In this document: positions 16,457 to 25,074 of the stretch, one piece after another | Position numbering within the stretch: the stretch's first letter is position 1 | How the letters are laid out: each line of letters begins with the position of its first letter | NCBI GenBank assembly: GCA_045536135.1 | Contig: JAZSNA010000025.1 | Coordinates: 1 to 60,728, forward strand | DNA from: JAZSNA01 sp045536135 | Lineage (GTDB): Bacteria > Pseudomonadota > Alphaproteobacteria > CAAHEQ01 > UBA3637 | Length of the DNA stretch: 60,728 nt | Direction: 5' to 3' | Notes under the pieces: generated by a model | The model's database searches: none | The model's input: only the letters and a program-made list of their open reading frames with translations | Told to the model about the DNA's origin: nothing | Made by a program: the position numbers and the translations under genes

Positions 16457-17524
16457 TTATCGTCCCTCTTTTAATCGAGACCTTAATCTATTCGTTAAAT
16501 CGGGCAACATTTGACTTTGAATTTTTAAAGCCACAGATCGTTCCATGGCGTTTTGATTATCCATGGATGATTTTTGAGCCAATGTTTTTTGAATCGACGA
16601 ATGCAACTTTTCGGAATTCAAACTCGTAATCGAAAAATCCAATAAAAATTTTGAACGACCGGCTTCATTTAAAATCTGTCGGCTTTCCCAATATAATCCC
16701 GAATCATTGCCCGCATTTTTAATAATTGATCGAACAATCTCTTTGGCTATATCCTGTTCCTTTTCGGATAAATTAAATTCAAAATGTTCTTTTAAAATCG
16801 GAATTTGTCGATAATCAATGTCTTCTTTGACGGGTTGATATTTAATTTGTTCTGCATCTGTATATTGGGAAGGTATTTTTTTTAAACCACTTTCTTCAAT
16901 AAATTTTATAAATTCTTCCATATTTAAGGGCGTTTTAATGCGAAAAGTCATATTTTTGCCACTATACATAAATCGAGCCTGTTTGTTTAAAGCTTCTGCC
17001 GTAAAAGATTGATTATAATTTGCTTGCCGGTTTAACATATCCATACCAGCATCTCCAATTAACTCTTCAGCAATAACATCCTTCTCATCAATACTAACCG
17101 GTTTAACAAAACCACCAAAAAATTTAAATTGTTCTTCTTTTAAAGAATAAGCAGCCATTTCTTCAAAAACTCTTCGTTTTTCTCTCTCAATCGTTTGTTG
17201 GTCAAAATTTAACGTCATTAAAAGATTTGTAATAGAAGATAATTTTTCAAGAGCCTCTGTTCTTTTAGCCGTTTCAAAAGAAAAATCGTGTGTAATAAAG
17301 GTTGAACGCGTTTCGGCCCGTGATATAACATCAGACCTGTGAACAACACAGTGTTCAATTAAATGATTGGCTGCCACTTGATATTCGCCACCCCGACCGG
17401 GAATAAATTCATTTTGGACATACATATTCATTCCCCACTTAATCTGCTCCGGTAAAACTTGAATTTTTATTCCGTTTTCCAGTTGAAATTCACGAAGTTG
17501 AGAAATGTTTTTATTCTGTTCCAT
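16457..17524 (-). CDS. M16-like metallopeptidase, single unit
   Basis: 355 residues without signal peptide. The inverted zinc motif of M16 peptidases is present as HLIEH (about residue 54). It is followed at the expected distance by an FDQQTIEREKRRVFEEM helix, matching the conserved third-ligand region of the family. The second half lacks recognisable M16 features and the protein is shorter than usual (about 420-450). M16 enzymes normally work as paired homologous domains; no partner gene is adjacent. It is monocistronic behind a consensus promoter. A peptide-degrading cytosolic role is inferred. Confidence 0.65.
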   Translation of the reverse strand: MEQNKNISQLREFQLENGIKIQVLPEQIKWGMNMYVQNEFIPGRGGEYQVAANHLIEHCVVHRSDVISRAETRSTFITHDFSFETAKRTEALEKLSSITNLLMTLNFDQQTIEREKRRVFEEMAAYSLKEEQFKFFGGFVKPVSIDEKDVIAEELIGDAGMDMLNRQANYNQSFTAEALNKQARFMYSGKNMTFRIKTPLNMEEFIKFIEESGLKKIPSQYTDAEQIKYQPVKEDIDYRQIPILKEHFEFNLSEKEQDIAKEIVRSIIKNAGNDSGLYWESRQILNEAGRSKFLLDFSITSLNSEKLHSSIQKTLAQKSSMDNQNAMERSVALKIQSQMLPDLTNRLRSRLKEGR

Positions 17525-17546
17525 TGATTACACCCCTTTTTATTTA

Positions 17547-17575
17547 ATTATACTTGATTTTATCGTTAAAGTCAA
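17547..17575 (-). promoter_or_regulatory. Consensus promoter of the M16-like gene
   Basis: On the minus strand, TTGACT (17575-17570), 17 bp, perfect TATAAT (17552-17547). Confidence 0.7.
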
Positions 17576-17652
17576 TGGGTTAATAATTCTTTAACCTTTG
17601 CTTTAATTGTAATTACTTTGTGTGTTTTTTATAATTATTTTGTAATTATTAC

Positions 17653-17680
17653 TTGACAATTAAAGTTATTGATATAAAAT
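17653..17680 (+). promoter_or_regulatory. Promoter of the coiled-coil/mazEF operon
   Basis: TTGACA (17653-17658), 16 bp, TAAAAT (17675-17680). AGGAG precedes the ATG at 17706. Confidence 0.6.
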
Positions 17681-17705
17681 ACTTTTATAAATAGGAGAAT
17701 AATTT

Positions 17706-19259
17706 ATGCATTATAAAGTTCAAACAATGGATTTACCATCAAAAAACACCAAATCTTTTTGGAGTCATCCCCTTTATTGGGTGGCTTCAATTTTAACAAT
17801 TGTTTGGGTTGGATTAAGTATTAATTATTTCATTCATACAAAATGGTGGTCTAATCGTTATTATTTTTCACCGGCAGAATTTATGGGTACATTAACCAGT
17901 CAAATTATTCCCGTTGTTTTAATTTGGGGAATTATAATTTGGCTTCAAACCCGAAAAACTTTGCGACAAGAAACATCCGAATTACGGGAATATATCTCTC
18001 AAATGATCAATCCAACCAAAGAAGGGGCTATACAAACAAAGTTATTAAATGATGCTCTTCGAGAACAAGTTAAGGAATTTCGGGAGGTTTTTAATGCCCT
18101 TTCCGGCGAAACGGCCATTATTCGAGATGAATTAAAGAAATGGACTTTGGATTTCGGAAATGTCATTGATCATATCGACACCAAAACAACCCAAAGCATG
18201 AATTTATTAAATAATCAAGCTTCTGAATTCAATGAACAAATGACTGATTCTTTTGAAAACATTCATAAACTTTCGAATCATTTTGACGGACAGATTAAAT
18301 TTTGGCATCAAGCAACTTCAGATTTGAATATAAATATTAATGATATTTGTGCTAATATTGCTCAAAATATATCATATATGAAACACATGTCCGAAAGTTT
18401 AAATGAAATTTCCGATAACAGTAAATCCGTCATCACCGAATCAAACAATTCAATCAATGCCGTTAATCACTCTATCAAGCATTTATCATCTTTATTTAAT
18501 CAATTCCATGATGCGACAAAAGATTATAATTCCATGCTTTTCGAAAATACGCAGAGTATTATTTCGGTTTTAAAATCACAAGAAAAATCTTTAAATTCGG
18601 AAGTTAACAAAATTTTAGACCATATTTCGGACAATCAAGCCGTTGCCGAAGGTAAAACCGAACAATTAATTCAGTTAACGGACAAAGCGTTAACCAACTT
18701 GACCAACATTGGGGTTCAAATGGAATTTCAGGCCGGATTACTTGAAAAAAGCATGGATTCGGTCTGTCAAAAAATGGATACATTATCTCAAAGCGCCATA
18801 CCAGACCAAATTGATACTTTGCGAGCCGTTCAAGATGATATTGATGAATATTTAAACAAAGCTCACGAAAAAATCGCTCAAGATGAAATGGATATGTTTA
18901 TGAAGGATGCTCGGGTCATTTTAACACATCTGTCATCCTTTTCTATTGATATTGCCTCTATCTTTAAACCCGAGAAAGAAGATGAATTATGGCAAAAATA
19001 TTACAGTGGAGACACTTCGGCATTTATGCGTTATCTTTTGCAAATAATCCCATCGGATAAAGGTAAAAAAATCAAGGCTATTTTTCAAAACGATACCGTT
19101 TGTCGTGATGCAATTACACGTTATATGAATGAATTTGACACCTTAATCGCTCGGGCGAAAAAAAGCGAAAATAAAGAAGTTTTTATGCCGGTTTTAATCG
19201 GATCAGATGCCGGACGGTTATATATGCTTTTAAACCAAATTTTAAAAGGGGGTAAATAA
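17706..19259 (+). CDS. Membrane-anchored coiled-coil protein
   Basis: 517 residues. Two membrane helices (about 25-45 and 65-85) are followed by a long helical, heptad-rich region (about 95-400) that resembles chemoreceptor or apolipoprotein-like signalling helices but lacks a recognisable HAMP or MCP tip. A compact C-terminal domain follows (about 410-517, with ELWQKYYSGDTSAFMRYLL and DAGRLYMLLNQIL). I have seen similar C-terminal domains in hypothetical alphaproteobacterial proteins, without function. The stop TAA shares its last base with the ATG of the mazE-like gene, so expression is tightly coupled to a toxin-antitoxin pair. Confidence 0.7.
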   Translation: MHYKVQTMDLPSKNTKSFWSHPLYWVASILTIVWVGLSINYFIHTKWWSNRYYFSPAEFMGTLTSQIIPVVLIWGIIIWLQTRKTLRQETSELREYISQMINPTKEGAIQTKLLNDALREQVKEFREVFNALSGETAIIRDELKKWTLDFGNVIDHIDTKTTQSMNLLNNQASEFNEQMTDSFENIHKLSNHFDGQIKFWHQATSDLNININDICANIAQNISYMKHMSESLNEISDNSKSVITESNNSINAVNHSIKHLSSLFNQFHDATKDYNSMLFENTQSIISVLKSQEKSLNSEVNKILDHISDNQAVAEGKTEQLIQLTDKALTNLTNIGVQMEFQAGLLEKSMDSVCQKMDTLSQSAIPDQIDTLRAVQDDIDEYLNKAHEKIAQDEMDMFMKDARVILTHLSSFSIDIASIFKPEKEDELWQKYYSGDTSAFMRYLLQIIPSDKGKKIKAIFQNDTVCRDAITRYMNEFDTLIARAKKSENKEVFMPVLIGSDAGRLYMLLNQILKGGK

Positions 19260-19477
19260 TGAAAATACCTTTAATTCGTATCGGAAATTCAAAGGGAATT
19301 CGCATTCCTCAATCGTTAATTAAACAATGTGATTTATCCGATGATGTTAATATTGAAGTCAAGAACAAATCCATCATTATTACTTCTATTCGTAAGCCTC
19401 GCAATCAATGGCAGGAAGTCACACATAATGCTGTTTTAAAAAATAATATATCAATGTCAGAGGAGTGGAAATGGTGA
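19259..19477 (+). CDS. mazE: MazE/AbrB-family antitoxin
   Basis: 72 residues. The N-terminal swapped-hairpin DNA-binding motif is plain (IRIGNSKGIRIPQSLIKQC, then IEVKNKSIIIT). The C-terminal NNISMSEEWKW tail is the likely toxin-binding segment. Known: MazE neutralises MazF and represses the operon. It starts in a TAATG overlap with the coiled-coil gene and overlaps the toxin gene by 7 bases. Confidence 0.85.
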   Translation: MKIPLIRIGNSKGIRIPQSLIKQCDLSDDVNIEVKNKSIIITSIRKPRNQWQEVTHNAVLKNNISMSEEWKW

Positions 19478-19770
19478 CTCGTTTTTCAGTTCATTATATG
19501 ATTAAAGACAATAAAAAACGCCCCTGTGTTGTTATTTCTCCGGACGAGCTTAATTCCGTTTTGCCGTACGTCATGATCTGTCCGATTACAACCAATATTC
19601 ACCCTTATCCCTATCGTATTATGTTGGACTTAATGGGAAAAGAAGCCCAAATTTGTCTGGATCAAATTTTTACCTGTCAAAAAACAGATTTAGGTGGGTT
19701 AATCGGTCATTTACCCGAAGCCAGCCACGAACCCATTACTCAAACTTTAAAAGAATTATTTGAATTATAA
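19471..19770 (+). CDS. mazF: MazF/PemK-family mRNA interferase toxin
   Basis: 99 residues from the ATG at 19471, chosen over a GTG at 19465 because AGAGGAG precedes it. Fold markers are RPCVVISPDELN (beta strand after the N-terminal hairpin), the VMICPITTNIHPYPYR core and LDQIFTCQKTDLG, where MazF proteins have a DQ-(I/V)-R/K segment. Known: ribosome-independent, sequence-specific RNA cleavage. The usual N-terminal RGDI(Y/W) motif is not obvious, so activity needs testing. Confidence 0.8.
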   Translation: MVTRFSVHYMIKDNKKRPCVVISPDELNSVLPYVMICPITTNIHPYPYRIMLDLMGKEAQICLDQIFTCQKTDLGGLIGHLPEASHEPITQTLKELFEL

Positions 19771-19780
19771 GGAGAACTTT

Positions 19781-20806
19781 ATGAAACAATTGATTAAACC
19801 TTTTATGCTTCGAGCCGGAGATACCGTAGCGACAATTACGACTTCATGGGCCGGTGCCAACGCCGTTCCTTATCGTTATGAAATCGGTAAAAAAGCATTA
19901 GAATCTTTTGGAGTTAAGGTTATAGAGACCCCAAATGCTTTAAAAACACAAGAAGAATTGCATGAACATCCCGAACTTCGGGCATCTGATTTAATGTGGG
20001 CTTTTGAAAATCCAACCGTCAAAGCCATTATCGGAATTATCGGTGGAAATGATTCTATTCGAATGCTTCCGTTTGTCAATTTTAATACCATACGGGATAA
20101 TCCCAAAATTTTTATGGGTTTTTCCGATCCAACCGCTGTTCATATGATGTGTCATCATGCCGGCTTATCGTCTATTTACGGTCCGACAATCCTGACAGGG
20201 TTTGCCGAAAATTGCGGAATGAATCCCTATATCGTCAATTCCGTGAAGAAAACTCTTTTTGATAATTCAATTATCGGAGACATCAAACCGTCCGAACAAT
20301 GGACAGAACAGATGCTTGATTGGTTCGTACCGGAAAATCAAAACATTCCCCGTCAAATGACATTCAATATGGGACCGGTTTGTGTTCAAGGGAAATCCAA
20401 TGCCAAAGGTCGATTACTCGGCGGATGTTTTGATATTTTATCCCAAATAGATGACACTGAAATTTTCCCGACAGATTGGACAGATACCATTTTATTCATT
20501 GAATGTTCGGAAAGTGCGCCATCCGAAGAGGCTTTTAAAAATTGGCTTGAAAAAATGGCTGACCGAGGCGTTTTACAGCAATGGCAAGGTATTATCATGG
20601 GACGCCCCAAAAATGCGGATGGGAATTTAGGAAAATATGAAAATCCTTTGCGTCAGGTTTTAGAAAAATACAATCCGGATATTCCGGTTCTGTCTCGAAT
20701 GGACTTCGGACATACGGATCCGATTTTCTGTATCCCTTACGGCGCATTAGCCGAAATAAATCCAGTACAAAAAAAATTGACAATTTTGGAAAGTGCTGTT
20801 AGATAG
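19781..20806 (+). CDS. Peptidase family S66 (LD-carboxypeptidase/MccF-like)
   Basis: 341 residues from the ATG at 19781 behind AAGGAGA. The S66 nucleophile region is FMGFSDPTAVHMM (Ser about 112), followed by GPTILTGF. The catalytic Glu and His lie in FIECSESAPSEE and DFGHTDPIF. It lacks a signal peptide. The closest subgroup by motifs is MccF-like proteins, which cleave acyl-sulfamoyl adenylates and give microcin C immunity. Peptidoglycan-recycling LD-carboxypeptidase is the alternative. It sits just after mazF, so it may share that transcript. Confidence 0.85.
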   Translation: MKQLIKPFMLRAGDTVATITTSWAGANAVPYRYEIGKKALESFGVKVIETPNALKTQEELHEHPELRASDLMWAFENPTVKAIIGIIGGNDSIRMLPFVNFNTIRDNPKIFMGFSDPTAVHMMCHHAGLSSIYGPTILTGFAENCGMNPYIVNSVKKTLFDNSIIGDIKPSEQWTEQMLDWFVPENQNIPRQMTFNMGPVCVQGKSNAKGRLLGGCFDILSQIDDTEIFPTDWTDTILFIECSESAPSEEAFKNWLEKMADRGVLQQWQGIIMGRPKNADGNLGKYENPLRQVLEKYNPDIPVLSRMDFGHTDPIFCIPYGALAEINPVQKKLTILESAVR

Positions 20807-20844
20807 ATAAATTATTTGAACAATATAAAACAGAAAAAACAATT

Positions 20845-23055
20845 ATGACAGAACAAAAAATCATTCAATCCAGTTTAGCCAGCGCATTATCCGAACGTTA
20901 TTTGGCCTATGCCATGTCAACCATTGTTGCCCGTTCATTACCCGATGTTCGGGACGGTTTAAAACCCGTTCATCGACGTTTGCTTTATGCGATGAGAGCT
21001 TTAAAATTGGACCCAAATGCCGGTCCCAAAAAGTGTGCACGAGTCGTCGGAGATGTTATCGGTAAATATCACCCACATGGGGATGTGGCTGTTTATGAGG
21101 CTATGGTTCGTTTGGCACAGGATTTTGCAGTCCGTTATCCATTGGTCGATGGTCAAGGCAACTTCGGAAACATTGACGGAGATCGAGCGGCGGCTATGCG
21201 TTATACCGAAGCTCGATTGACAAACATTGCTCTATCTTTAATGGATGGTTTGGACGAAAATGCCGTCGATTTTAATGATACTTATGATGGTGCTGACAAG
21301 GAACCGTCCGTTATGCCATCCGCTTTCCCAAATTTATTGGCGAATGGTGCATCCGGTATCGCTGTGGGAATGGCAACGAATATTCCGCCTCATAATTTGG
21401 GCGAACTTTGTGATGCTTTGCTTTATTTAATTAAACATCCCGAAGCTTCTACGGAAAAATTGATGGATTTTGTTCAAGGACCGGACTTCCCCACCGGCGG
21501 ACTATTGTGTGAAAATAAAGAAACATTGATAAAAGCTTATACAACCGGACGAGGCTCTTTAAGAATCCGATCCAAGTGGGAAGTTGAAGATTTGGGACGC
21601 GGACAATATCAAATTATTGTCACTGAAATTCCATACGGTGTGGCAAAGTCGGATTTAATCAGTAAAATTGCCAAACTCATTATGGATAAAAAACTTCCTT
21701 TGCTGACGGATATTCGAGATGAATCAACCGAGAAAGTTCGAATTGTTTTGGAACCCAAAAACCGAACGGTTGATGCAAATGTTTTAATGGAATATTTATT
21801 TAATCATACCGATTTACAATCTCCATTTCATTTAAACATGAATGTCCTTGATGCAGACCATACGCCGAAGGTTATGTCTTTATCGGAAGTATTAACCGCC
21901 TTTTTAAAACATCGAATGGATGTTTTAATTCGGACTTCCCGTTTCAGATTGGATAACATTAATCATCGGATGGAAGTTTTGGAAGGTTTTTTAATTGCCT
22001 ATTTAAATCTGGACAGAATAATTGAAATTATCCGTTCCGAAGACGAACCAAAAGCGGTTATGATGAGTGAATTTAATTTGACCGATACGCAAGCGGAAGC
22101 AATTTTAAATATGAAATTGCGTTCGTTACGAAAACTCGAAGAAGAACAAATTAAACAAAACCATCAAACCCTTTTAGAGGAAAAAAAGATATTGGACGCT
22201 TTATTAAGTGATGAGGGATTGCGTTATCAAGCTCTTTCTTCTCAAATCAAAAAAATTCAATCGGCTTTCGGTCAAAAAACCCTCTTGGGCAAAAGACGCA
22301 CTTTATTGGCCGAAGCACCAACTGGTGTTGAAGTACCTATTGAGGCTTTAATCGAAAAAGAAGCCATTACTGTTGTTTTATCCAAAAAGGGATGGATCAG
22401 AGCTTTGAAAGGACATGTCGATATTTCGGATTGTAAATATAAAGAAGATGATTCATTATTACTTTCTGTTAAGGCTCAAACGACAGATAAAATTTTATTG
22501 TTTGCCGATAACGGACGTTTTTATACAATCTTAGGAAATAAAATTCCGGGCGGACGCGGATTTGGCGAACCCTTACGTTTATCTGTTGATTTGCCGGAAG
22601 AGGCTCAAATTATTACGATGATGATTTACCAGACGAATCAACAACTTTTATTGGCATCTCGAAAAGGAAAAGGATTTATTGTTAAAATCGAAGATGTTGT
22701 CGCCTCAACCCGAAGCGGTAAAGCCGTTATGAACTTGGCAAAAGACGATCAAGCCGTTTTATGTATTCCTGTCAATGGCAACCATATTGCCGTTATCGGA
22801 CAAAATCGGAAAATGTTGATATTTAAAGCAGATGAAGTTCCAACACTCACAAAAGGAAGTGGCGTTATTTTACAAAAATATGCCGGGGGCGGGTTATCCG
22901 ATTTATGTTTCTTTAATGCCGAAGAAGGATTGCCTTTTGCTTTCGGAAACGGAATTCGAATTGAACGGGATATTTTAATGTGGCTGGGACATCGTGCCGG
23001 TGTCGGCAAAATGCCTCCGGTTGGCTTCCCCAGAAGCAATCGGTTTAAGGGGTAA
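20845..23055 (+). CDS. parC: DNA topoisomerase IV subunit A
   Basis: 736 residues. The breakage-reunion domain contains the active Tyr120 in AAMRYTEARL and the GANGASGIAVGMATNIPPHN segment. The C-terminal part is short and lacks the GyrA box, favouring ParC over GyrA. Known: decatenates daughter chromosomes with ParE. In the quinolone-binding helix the motif is HPHGDVAVYEAM, so the position equivalent to E. coli Ser80 is Val, while the acidic residue four positions on is kept. The start ATG at 20845 has no strong ribosome site. Confidence 0.92.
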   Translation: MTEQKIIQSSLASALSERYLAYAMSTIVARSLPDVRDGLKPVHRRLLYAMRALKLDPNAGPKKCARVVGDVIGKYHPHGDVAVYEAMVRLAQDFAVRYPLVDGQGNFGNIDGDRAAAMRYTEARLTNIALSLMDGLDENAVDFNDTYDGADKEPSVMPSAFPNLLANGASGIAVGMATNIPPHNLGELCDALLYLIKHPEASTEKLMDFVQGPDFPTGGLLCENKETLIKAYTTGRGSLRIRSKWEVEDLGRGQYQIIVTEIPYGVAKSDLISKIAKLIMDKKLPLLTDIRDESTEKVRIVLEPKNRTVDANVLMEYLFNHTDLQSPFHLNMNVLDADHTPKVMSLSEVLTAFLKHRMDVLIRTSRFRLDNINHRMEVLEGFLIAYLNLDRIIEIIRSEDEPKAVMMSEFNLTDTQAEAILNMKLRSLRKLEEEQIKQNHQTLLEEKKILDALLSDEGLRYQALSSQIKKIQSAFGQKTLLGKRRTLLAEAPTGVEVPIEALIEKEAITVVLSKKGWIRALKGHVDISDCKYKEDDSLLLSVKAQTTDKILLFADNGRFYTILGNKIPGGRGFGEPLRLSVDLPEEAQIITMMIYQTNQQLLLASRKGKGFIVKIEDVVASTRSGKAVMNLAKDDQAVLCIPVNGNHIAVIGQNRKMLIFKADEVPTLTKGSGVILQKYAGGGLSDLCFFNAEEGLPFAFGNGIRIERDILMWLGHRAGVGKMPPVGFPRSNRFKG

Positions 23056-23063
23056 TCCCAAAA

Positions 23064-23092
23064 TTGACTTTTTATCGTTTTTATGATATAAT
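23064..23092 (+). promoter_or_regulatory. Consensus promoter
   Basis: TTGACT (23064-23069), 17 bp, perfect TATAAT (23087-23092). A strong AAAGGAGGT follows at 23103-23111 before the ATG at 23119. Confidence 0.75.
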
Positions 23093-23118
23093 CGTCCCTA
23101 TCAAAGGAGGTTATAAAA

Positions 23119-23616
23119 ATGGAAAACTTAAAAAGATTATCAATTATCGGGGCATTAATCATATCATCTTATGCCATGGCACAAGAAAATCAATCCTCCC
23201 CCAAAAAAACTGAAAAAATGGGAACGGTTGAAAAAGCGGCCCGTGGTTATGCCGAATTTTCCGTTCGTTTTTTCAGCGAAGTCGGAGATACTATTGCCCG
23301 ACAAGTCGCGCCACATTTAAATATAAAAGTGCCACCACGTAAAGATGAAGCCCAACGCAATGAAGAATATAAAAAAGAAGCGAAAGATGTGATGGATGTT
23401 ATTGTCCCAGTCACAAAAGGTGTTCATACCAGTACTCAAAACATTTTAAACGGGAAAGAACCTAATGTCACATTGGAAGTCAAACGGGAATTAATTAAAC
23501 AGAAAATTGATAATCAACCAATACCTGATGAATATAAGATTCTCTTGAAAAAAACAACCCATCAAATGACAGAAAAACAATTGGATGTGTTAATCCATTC
23601 TCAAAAATCCAGATAA
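23119..23616 (+). CDS. Secreted hypothetical protein
   Basis: 165 residues with a signal peptide (MENLKRLSIIGALIISSYAMA, cleavage after AMA). The mature part is helical, charged and Cys-free, with a segment around residues 45-65 (GYAEFSVRFFSEVGDTIARQ). I recognise no domain. It has one of the best promoters and ribosome sites in the window, suggesting high expression. It ends one base before the convergent DUF2155 gene. Confidence 0.7.
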   Translation: MENLKRLSIIGALIISSYAMAQENQSSPKKTEKMGTVEKAARGYAEFSVRFFSEVGDTIARQVAPHLNIKVPPRKDEAQRNEEYKKEAKDVMDVIVPVTKGVHTSTQNILNGKEPNVTLEVKRELIKQKIDNQPIPDEYKILLKKTTHQMTEKQLDVLIHSQKSR

Positions 23617-24090
23617 TCAATCACCAATTTGAGCCACTTCATCCAAAGTGACCTCTGTGGGTTGGGGTGTCACATTTTCAACATTAAAATCAGACATAAT
23701 ATCTGAAATAATTTGTTCTGTTGTTTGGGGTTTTGTCGGGAACTCTACTTGGCCTTCACACTTTAAGACCCAAATATCATAAACCGGATCTTCCATTGCA
23801 GATAAGGCCGGTGAAGACGAAAACATCCAACCGTTAAATAATTCCTTCTCTTGATGAGACACTATTAAAAATGCCGCATTTTCGGGTGTTTCTTCCGGCG
23901 GATTTGCATAACAACTTTTTAAATGTATTTTTATTTTATTAAAAGTATAATCTTCCCCAACATTAATCGTAAAAGTCTTTGTCCGCCCCGTCACTTTATC
24001 CATCGCCTGAAATTGGCCGATTTTTTGAGGTATGGGGGCAGATAAAACGACACCGGACATCATTATAAATAACATTAAATACTTAATCAT
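23617..24090 (-). CDS. DUF2155 periplasmic protein
   Basis: 157 residues with a signal peptide (MIKYLMLFIMMSGVVLSAP). The diagnostic DUF2155 core is visible: FQAMDKVTGRT, KIHLKSCYANPPEETP, AFL and FNGWMFSSSPALSAMEDPVYD. This domain is common in alphaproteobacteria and often neighbours mlaD, as here. No biochemical function is established. The start overlaps the preceding mlaD-like gene by 4 bases, so it belongs to the same envelope operon. Confidence 0.88.
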   Translation of the reverse strand: MIKYLMLFIMMSGVVLSAPIPQKIGQFQAMDKVTGRTKTFTINVGEDYTFNKIKIHLKSCYANPPEETPENAAFLIVSHQEKELFNGWMFSSSPALSAMEDPVYDIWVLKCEGQVEFPTKPQTTEQIISDIMSDFNVENVTPQPTEVTLDEVAQIGD

Positions 24091-24542
24091 TGAACATCAT
24101 CCTTTGTTGATAAAAAGATAAATTCCCCCACTTTATCTTCCAAAGATTTATAACTTTCCACAAATTTAAAATATTTACCATTTGTCAAATATTGATTAGA
24201 GTTGGTTGGCATAATTCGAACATATTTCCCACCCATAATACCAGAATCGGATATGATAATTTGGCTGTTATCCGGAATACGAATATTATCTTTAATAACC
24301 ATCGAAACATCCGCCATAAAAGTATCCATATTCAATTTAATATCTGCAACAGAACCGACTTTTATCCCATTAATCCGAACATCCGCACCGACTTCCAATC
24401 CGCCGATTTTATCAAAGGACGCATATAAAGTATAACCTTCAATCTTCTCAACATCAATTTTAGAAAAGGCAAAATATAAAAAATAACCCGTAAAAATTAA
24501 AACAAAAAAACCTAAAACAGCCTCAATTGGATTCTTTTTCAT
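24087..24542 (-). CDS. mlaD: MlaD/Mce-family lipid transport protein (second copy)
   Basis: 151 residues. An N-terminal membrane helix (about 8-28) is followed by one MCE domain: YTLYASFDKIGGLEVGADVRINGIKVGSV is the typical beginning, and DSGIMGGKYVRIMP the typical end. Known: MlaD hexamers in the periplasm channel phospholipids for the MlaFEDB transporter. AAAGGAG precedes the start. mlaE and mlaF are not in the window. It is the second of two tandem MCE genes, overlapping the first by 20 bases. Confidence 0.85.
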   Translation of the reverse strand: MKKNPIEAVLGFFVLIFTGYFLYFAFSKIDVEKIEGYTLYASFDKIGGLEVGADVRINGIKVGSVADIKLNMDTFMADVSMVIKDNIRIPDNSQIIISDSGIMGGKYVRIMPTNSNQYLTNGKYFKFVESYKSLEDKVGEFIFLSTKDDVQ

Positions 24543-25014
24543 CTTGAACTCCTTTCTTTTGCCGCATAAAAGACAAAACTTTATTTAATATATCATCTAA
24601 AACAATAACATCTTGTGTATACATTATTGTTTCGTTTTCTTTTAAATTATCCTCGTTTCCACCGGGAGTTAAATCTATGACCTTCACTCCCAAAACGCCA
24701 TTTGTTTCAATTGCCGCAGATGAATCCGTCGGTATTTCAATCGAATTAAAAAAAGACAGAGTTAATCTTGCTTGTAATTTTTTAGTCAATTCCATTTGTG
24801 AAACATATCCGACTTCAATACCGGCATATCGAACCGGTGTACCGATCATAACACCATCCGCCTGTCTGAACATGGCATATAATTGGAAAGTCGGCGTTCT
24901 TTTTGAATCATATTTCATCATAAATATCAAAACAAGAAATATTGAAATCAGAACCACCAAAGCCCCAACAAAAACATTTTTTTGATATTCCGAACGATGA
25001 ACATTTTTTCTCAT
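24523..25014 (-). CDS. MlaD/Mce-family lipid transport protein (first copy)
   Basis: 163 residues with an N-terminal membrane helix (about 16-34) and one MCE domain (YAMFRQADGVMIGTPVRYAG, ETNGVLGVKVIDLTPGG), then a polar, helical C-terminus (about 130-163). It differs clearly from the following copy, so this is an old duplication or two specialised subunits that may form mixed hexamers. It is first in the mlaD-mlaD-DUF2155 operon, divergent from the M48 protease. Confidence 0.82.
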   Translation of the reverse strand: MRKNVHRSEYQKNVFVGALVVLISIFLVLIFMMKYDSKRTPTFQLYAMFRQADGVMIGTPVRYAGIEVGYVSQMELTKKLQARLTLSFFNSIEIPTDSSAAIETNGVLGVKVIDLTPGGNEDNLKENETIMYTQDVIVLDDILNKVLSFMRQKKGVQDEKESN

Positions 25015-25022
25015 AATTAAGA

Positions 25023-25051
25023 AATTTATATTCTTTTTGTTGTAAAGTCAA
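25023..25051 (-). promoter_or_regulatory. Promoter of the mlaD operon
   Basis: On the minus strand, TTGACT (25051-25046), then TAAATT at 17 bp (25028-25023) or TATAAA at 15 bp. It overlaps the divergent promoter of the M48 gene. Confidence 0.5.
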
Positions 25052-25068
25052 TTTAAAAATCATATAAT
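25040..25068 (+). promoter_or_regulatory. Promoter of leaderless M48 protease/ATPase transcript
   Basis: TTGTAA (25040-25045), 17 bp, perfect TATAAT (25063-25068). The ATG follows after only 6 bases. Confidence 0.55.
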
Positions 25069-25074
25069 ACACCT

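Noticed and set aside
16286..16474. 62-codon open frame across the tRNA-Lys gene
   Set aside because: It overlaps the tRNA and its terminator completely and has no ribosome site.
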